Source: an uncultured Clostridia bacterium
GTDB taxonomy: Bacteria; Bacillota; Clostridia; Peptostreptococcales; Anaerovoracaceae
Assembly: GCA_937900415.1 (NCBI GenBank)
Contig: CALCEY010000004.1
Location: 69,421 to 133,420, forward strand
Direction of reading: 5' to 3'
DNA: 64,000 nucleotides
Positions 60,673 to 64,000 of the stretch are shown piece by piece. Every line of letters starts with the position of its first letter. The stretch's first letter is position 1. Made by a program: the position numbers and the translations under genes. Below the pieces are notes generated by a model, which made no database searches, was not told the origin of the DNA, and saw only the letters and a list, made by a program, of their open reading frames with translations.

Positions 60673-61537
60673 TGGTTTGAATCCTTCTTTTGTTTAAAAA
60701 ATCTGCAATTTCCTCTGCAGCATCCTCCACGGAAAGGATGGTCTCAGATATGGCCATTCCTCTTCCCCGTAAAGTCTCAGTAAGCTTAGTTATAGGAGGA
60801 AGATCCAGTCCCACCTCAGCCAGCTCCTTTCTGCGTGAAAAAACTTCTTTCGGAGTTCCGACAGTAACAACTCTTCCGTTGTCAATCACCAGTATCTTAT
60901 CTGAAAGCCTGGCAATATCAGCCATATTATGAGATACCAGTATAGTTATGTTGCCCGTTATGCGATGTACTTCTTCCACCATTGCAAGCACGTCTTTATG
61001 CGCTTTCGGATCCAGCCCGGCGGTAGGCTCGTCAAGAATCAAAACCTCGGGCTTCATGGCGATAACTCCCGCTATAGCTACCCGTCTTTTCTGTCCTCCC
61101 GAAAGGTCAAAGGGAGAACGGTCTTTAAAAAGTTCGTAATCAAGGCCGACCAACTCCAGCGCCTCCCTGACTCTTTCCTCTGCCTCCGCTTCGGAAAGTC
61201 CGAGATTTTTAGGTCCAAAAGCCACGTCTTTAGCTACGGTTTCTTCAAACAGCTGGTACTCCGGATACTGAAATACAAGTCCTATTCTTTTTCTTATCTC
61301 TGTCATCGAAATACCGGGCTCTGTAATATCAACGCCGCCTATTTCTATCTTTCCTTCGTCCGGCTTCAGCAGCCCGTTGAGATGTTGCAGCAGCGTGGAT
61401 TTGCCGGATCCCGTATGTCCTATTATCCCGAAAAGCTGCCTGTCCTCAACCTCGAAGCTTACATCGTCTAAGGCAAGTGACTCCGTCGGCATTCCTTTTT
61501 CGTATATATGCTTTAAGTTTTCTACTCGTATTGACAT
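60665..61537 (-). CDS. ecfA2: ECF transporter ATPase EcfA2
   Basis: 290 residues; Walker A GHTGSGKSTLLQ, Q-loop VFQYPEYQLFEETVAKDVAF, signature LSGGQKRRVAI, Walker B VLILDEPTAGLDP. Overlaps ecfA1 by 16 bp and ecfT by 8 bp. Confidence 0.95.
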   Translation of the reverse strand: MSIRVENLKHIYEKGMPTESLALDDVSFEVEDRQLFGIIGHTGSGKSTLLQHLNGLLKPDEGKIEIGGVDITEPGISMTEIRKRIGLVFQYPEYQLFEETVAKDVAFGPKNLGLSEAEAEERVREALELVGLDYELFKDRSPFDLSGGQKRRVAIAGVIAMKPEVLILDEPTAGLDPKAHKDVLAMVEEVHRITGNITILVSHNMADIARLSDKILVIDNGRVVTVGTPKEVFSRRKELAEVGLDLPPITKLTETLRGRGMAISETILSVEDAAEEIADFLNKRRIQTND

Positions 61538-62361
61538 AAGTAATCAACCATTTCTTCCATTTCAATAATATTTTCAGGCACGCTGATTCCTCTTTGCCTG
61601 AGTTTTTCCGCCAGCTCTACCACAAGCGGTATGTCCAGATTGACGGAAAGGACTTTTTCTTTTTGAGAGAAGACTTCCTGAGGAGTACCGTCAAGGAAAA
61701 CATCTCCATCGTGCATTATTATTACTCTGTCAGCTCTGACGGCTTCTTCCATAAAATGTGTTATCAGAACCACAGTTATACCTTCCTCGTGAAGCTCTCC
61801 GATAATATTCATTATCTCACTGCGCCCCTTGGGATCAAGCATGGCTGTCGGCTCGTCAAAAATGATACACTTTGGTTTCATGGCCACTACCCCGGCAATG
61901 GCAACTCTCTGTTTCTGTCCTCCCGAAAGCAGATGCGGCGGTTTTCCCTTAAAGGCTCCCATATTTACGTCGGCCAGCGCCTTATCTACTCTGCGCCTGA
62001 TTTCTACAGGCTCAACGCCTAAATTTTCGGGACCAAAAGCTACGTCGTCTTCTACGATGGCCGACACCAACTGGTTATCAGGGTTTTGAAAAACCATTCC
62101 CGCCGACTGCCGCACATCCCATATGTGCTCGTCGTCGGCAGTGTCGTAACCGTTCACATATATCACGCCTTCGGTAGGCAGTAAAAGCCCGTTAAGATTC
62201 TTTGCAAGAGTCGATTTGCCTGAGCCGTTCTTTCCCAAAATCGCCGTAAAGCTGCCTTTTTCAATGGATAGGCTTATGTTGTTTATTGCTCTTACAACGT
62301 CTCCCTCATCAGATTTCTTATATTCAAATATTAAATTTTCGATTCTTATTATTGAATGCAT
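61522..62361 (-). CDS. ecfA1: ECF transporter ATPase EcfA1
   Basis: 279 residues from the ATG at 62361 (MHSIIRIENLIFEYKK), preferred to a longer frame that overlaps aroD; GGAGAAAAG lies upstream. Walker A GKNGSGKSTLAK, Q-loop VFQNPDNQLVSAIVEDDVAF, signature LSGGQKQRVAI, Walker B IIFDEPTAMLDP (EcfA1 type). Immediately follows aroD. Confidence 0.95.
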   Translation of the reverse strand: MHSIIRIENLIFEYKKSDEGDVVRAINNISLSIEKGSFTAILGKNGSGKSTLAKNLNGLLLPTEGVIYVNGYDTADDEHIWDVRQSAGMVFQNPDNQLVSAIVEDDVAFGPENLGVEPVEIRRRVDKALADVNMGAFKGKPPHLLSGGQKQRVAIAGVVAMKPKCIIFDEPTAMLDPKGRSEIMNIIGELHEEGITVVLITHFMEEAVRADRVIIMHDGDVFLDGTPQEVFSQKEKVLSVNLDIPLVVELAEKLRQRGISVPENIIEMEEMVDYLCQYE

Positions 62362-62362
62362 T

Positions 62363-63118
62363 TTATTTCTTTTCTCCGTAATAAATGTCAAGGTATCCGG
62401 ACAAGGTTTTCGCATTGAACTGTCCCGGCGCAGTCTGACGGCTGCCGCATGCGTAGCTTATGACAGAGCCGAAATCTCCTGCGCAGACTCTGCTGGTGCT
62501 TCCCTCGTCGCCCATGGCTATGGCCACTATCGGCTTATGATTTGTCAGGCGGGAGTATGCGGCGGCGCCCTCAAGCATTGAGTAGGTATCCTCCTCAGTC
62601 TTGGCTATGCACGCTATTTTCAGTATGTCCGCCCTGCTCTTTTCCATCCTGAGAAACTGCTCTGCTATTTCATCCCTGTCCATCATTCTGTCGAAATTAT
62701 GGTATGAAACTATAGTCTTGGTCTTTTTACGCCGAGCTTCCCTTATCATTCTTGAAACGTCGGGATTGGCAGCGTCTATATCTATGATGTCTGCATATCC
62801 CATAGCCTGTCTCTGAATCCTGTTTCCTGTTTCAGCGTCTCCTTTATAATCGACGATGAGCTTCTTTCCCCTGCACATTTTTTTGATTTCTCTCAGCATT
62901 GAAATGAATTCGTCCTCGCTGAAATCGGCGGTTCCATCGGTTTTGTCGACGCACCACTCCACAATCTGACAAAAGTTTTTGTATTCTTCTATATCTCGCT
63001 TTATTTCTTCCATATCAGCGCAATCTAAAGACAAACAAATCTCAGGACGTTGCGGCCTCTTTTCTTTAACGCTTCCCGTTTTTTTCCTGTTTTTTGATTT
63101 TCTCAGCTTGATTCCCAT
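62363..63118 (-). CDS. Type I 3-dehydroquinate dehydratase-like protein with altered active site
   Basis: 251 residues; ~25 basic residues precede the TIM barrel. The Schiff-base lysine (ILKIAC), the catalytic histidine (VSYHNF), the STSRV arginine and the final Gln (TAPGQ) are kept. Compared with Salmonella AroD, EWR reads EWC (Arg48 to Cys), FTFR reads VDYK (Arg82 to Lys) and SAPGQ reads TAPGQ (Ser to Thr). It may still work as AroD, act on another substrate, or be impaired. First gene of the ecf operon. Confidence 0.85.
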   Translation of the reverse strand: MGIKLRKSKNRKKTGSVKEKRPQRPEICLSLDCADMEEIKRDIEEYKNFCQIVEWCVDKTDGTADFSEDEFISMLREIKKMCRGKKLIVDYKGDAETGNRIQRQAMGYADIIDIDAANPDVSRMIREARRKKTKTIVSYHNFDRMMDRDEIAEQFLRMEKSRADILKIACIAKTEEDTYSMLEGAAAYSRLTNHKPIVAIAMGDEGSTSRVCAGDFGSVISYACGSRQTAPGQFNAKTLSGYLDIYYGEKK

Positions 63119-63273
63119 TTTCTCTTGCCCCTCTTTCGTATTCCCCTCATGCCCGATAAGCTATATACCTCATATACGGCTTATAAAAACGTTCAGCGTT
63201 GTGAGAATTCTATCCACCCTTATATTTAAGCCGTGATATTTGTCACTGTCTCAGGTGCAAATTACATCATTTT

Positions 63274-63302
63274 ATTTTACACCAGCCATATACATATGTC
63301 AA
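63274..63302 (-). promoter_or_regulatory. Promoter of the aroD-ecf-trmB operon
   Basis: -35 TTGACA (63297-63302), 17-nt spacer, -10 TAAAAT (63274-63279); leader ~150 nt to the ATG at 63118, in which no riboswitch was recognised. Confidence 0.82.
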
Positions 63303-63469
63303 AAGTTAAGTTTCCATTGACGGTATCAAATTGTTGTGGAGTTTTTTATTGACAATTCCAAAGCGTTAATTTATCAATGTATGTTTCGTGCTTCCATAAC
63401 TTTCAAGCAGTATCTGTGTTTCGCTCGTTACGTCCATGATATCAGACCTGCCCTTGCAGGTGTGGGATC

Positions 63470-63764
63470 TGTTGGCACTTTAGCAGCTTTTTATGAATTT
63501 TGCCAACATCAGCGTCGCATTTTCGGTTTTTAGGAATAGTTGGATTTGCAGAATAAGGTGAATCAGGCCTTTCTTATCTATCATCGCAGCTGCCTTGACT
63601 GCAAAATTGTACCGAAAACCGCACTTCGACCGTTTTCGACACGCTTTAGGCATAGCAGGAAAGATTCTAATGTTGGCACTTCCTTCGTTTTTCCGCTATT
63701 CTGCCAACATCTCCTGCTCGGTGGTTTCGTAAAATCCAAAATCACGTTTTTTAGGAATAGTTGC
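63470..63764. repeat. Duplicated ~80-bp hairpin module in non-coding DNA
   Basis: Two copies about 200 bp apart (about 63470-63545 and 63671-63763). Each has an inverted repeat TGTTGGCA...TGCCAACA with a 20-30-nt T-rich loop, a variable stretch, then TTTTTTAGGAATAGTTG. On the minus strand each copy can be read as QLFLK(N/T)... but without a consistent gene. It looks like a dispersed repeat family. Confidence 0.7.
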
Positions 63765-63793
63765 ATGCAGGCATAAGGCGTTCATGCATGCTA

Positions 63794-63822
63794 AAAGCCC
63801 GCAAGCAGTTGCCGCGGGCTTT
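63794..63822 (-). terminator. Terminator of tuf
   Basis: A 9-bp stem AAAGCCCGC (63794-63802) / GCGGGCTTT (63814-63822) with an 11-nt loop; the minus strand continues TTTTAGC. It lies about 125 nt beyond the tuf stop. Confidence 0.72.
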
Positions 63823-63945
63823 ATCTTTTGTCATTATTTTTCGCAGTCGGTTTCTTTCCAATCGACTGCATTGCCTCTTGGAAAACCTTCGCTTATGGAA
63901 TATCTCTGCTCTGTCTTCGCGCCTTGTGCTCGCCAGTCGCAAGGA

Positions 63946-64000
63946 TTATTCGATAATCTCTGTTACTACTCCTGAACCTACTGTTCTTCCGCCTTCTCTG
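63946..64000 (-). CDS. tuf: Elongation factor Tu, C-terminal end (partial)
   Basis: The last 17 codons plus stop read REGGRTVGSGVVTEIIE, the invariant EF-Tu C terminus (domain 3). The gene continues beyond the window edge. In most Firmicutes rpsJ follows tuf closely; here about 12.8 kb of other genes separate them. Confidence 0.95.
   Translation of the reverse strand, partial: REGGRTVGSGVVTEIIE

Noticed and set aside
63581..63766. A 61-codon minus-strand frame starting MQLFLKN
   Set aside because: The start lies in the duplicated repeat block and the other copy carries stops; treated as repeat rather than gene.
1..64000. CRISPR arrays, insertion sequences, prophage, tRNA and rRNA genes
   Set aside because: I looked for regular spacer arrays, transposase motifs, phage structural genes and tRNA TTCGA-type arms and found none that I could support by eye; a tRNAscan or Infernal run would be decisive.

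Overview
The window looks like a chromosomal segment of a low-to-moderate GC, anaerobic, endospore-lineage Firmicute (class Clostridia). Evidence for this: strong AAGGAGG-type ribosome-binding sites with frequent TTG/GTG starts, the dnaX-ybaB-recR-bofA block, zinc-type uS14 and bL36, a short SRP RNA, an ECF transporter module, a nucleoside kinase with an N-terminal TGS-like domain, and a BofA homologue (sporulation). The family (perhaps Anaerovoracaceae-like) is only a guess. No IS element, prophage, CRISPR array, tRNA or rRNA was recognised.

Layout. (1) 1-4.4 kb: argGH (minus) behind a promoter carrying an ArgR-like box, then a HAD phosphatase. (2) 4.4-20.3 kb: potassium homeostasis. This holds xpt, kdpE, a membrane histidine kinase, a TrkA/KtrA-TrkH/KtrB pair, an NSS symporter, a YbaK deacylase, a YitT protein, and the kdp operon (a 37-codon small membrane ORF, kdpF, kdpA, kdpB, kdpC and a KdpD that stops before its kinase domain). 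The sensing half (KdpD and USP domains with a c-di-AMP-type motif) and the kinase half sit on separate proteins about 6 kb apart. (3) 20.6-29 kb: bofA, a DUF2508 gene turned the opposite way, recR, ybaB, dnaX, the SRP RNA with a textbook promoter, a 4 x 30-bp tandem repeat, ligA and pcrA. (4) 29-35.4 kb: a TauE/SafE exporter, a GntR/FCD regulator, a small membrane protein, and an NhaC / ornithine-cyclodeaminase-like / aminotransferase operon whose promoter overlaps a palindrome suited to a GntR-type repressor.

(5) 35.5-51.4 kb: the complete S10-spc-alpha ribosomal protein cluster on the minus strand, rpsJ to rplQ, including secY, adk, map, infA and rpoA. It is driven from a sigma-A promoter upstream of rpsJ and ended by a strong hairpin after rplQ. 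uS3 carries a long Arg/Gly-rich tail, and two spacers in the cluster are unusually long and structured. (6) 51.7-56.5 kb: a pseudouridine/nucleoside salvage block (nucleoside kinase, psuK, psuG), a DUF378 membrane protein and a YdbC/PC4 protein. (7) 56.7-63.3 kb: an aminotransferase, a membrane-anchored M23 peptidase (SpoIIQ-like in layout), and an aroD-like / ecfA1 / ecfA2 / ecfT / trmB operon. The AroD has lost two active-site arginines, and TrmB carries a hexapeptide-repeat insertion. (8) 63.3-64 kb: a duplicated hairpin module in non-coding DNA, a terminator, and the last 17 codons of tuf.

The most interesting points are the split, kinase-less c-di-AMP-type KdpD with its partner kinase elsewhere, the small ORF heading kdp, the divergent AroD, the repeat-expanded TrmB, the tandem repeat beside the SRP RNA gene, and the GntR-controlled aminotransferase/imine-reductase-like/antiporter operon. 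No wholly new multi-gene system is evident: most of the window is core genome.
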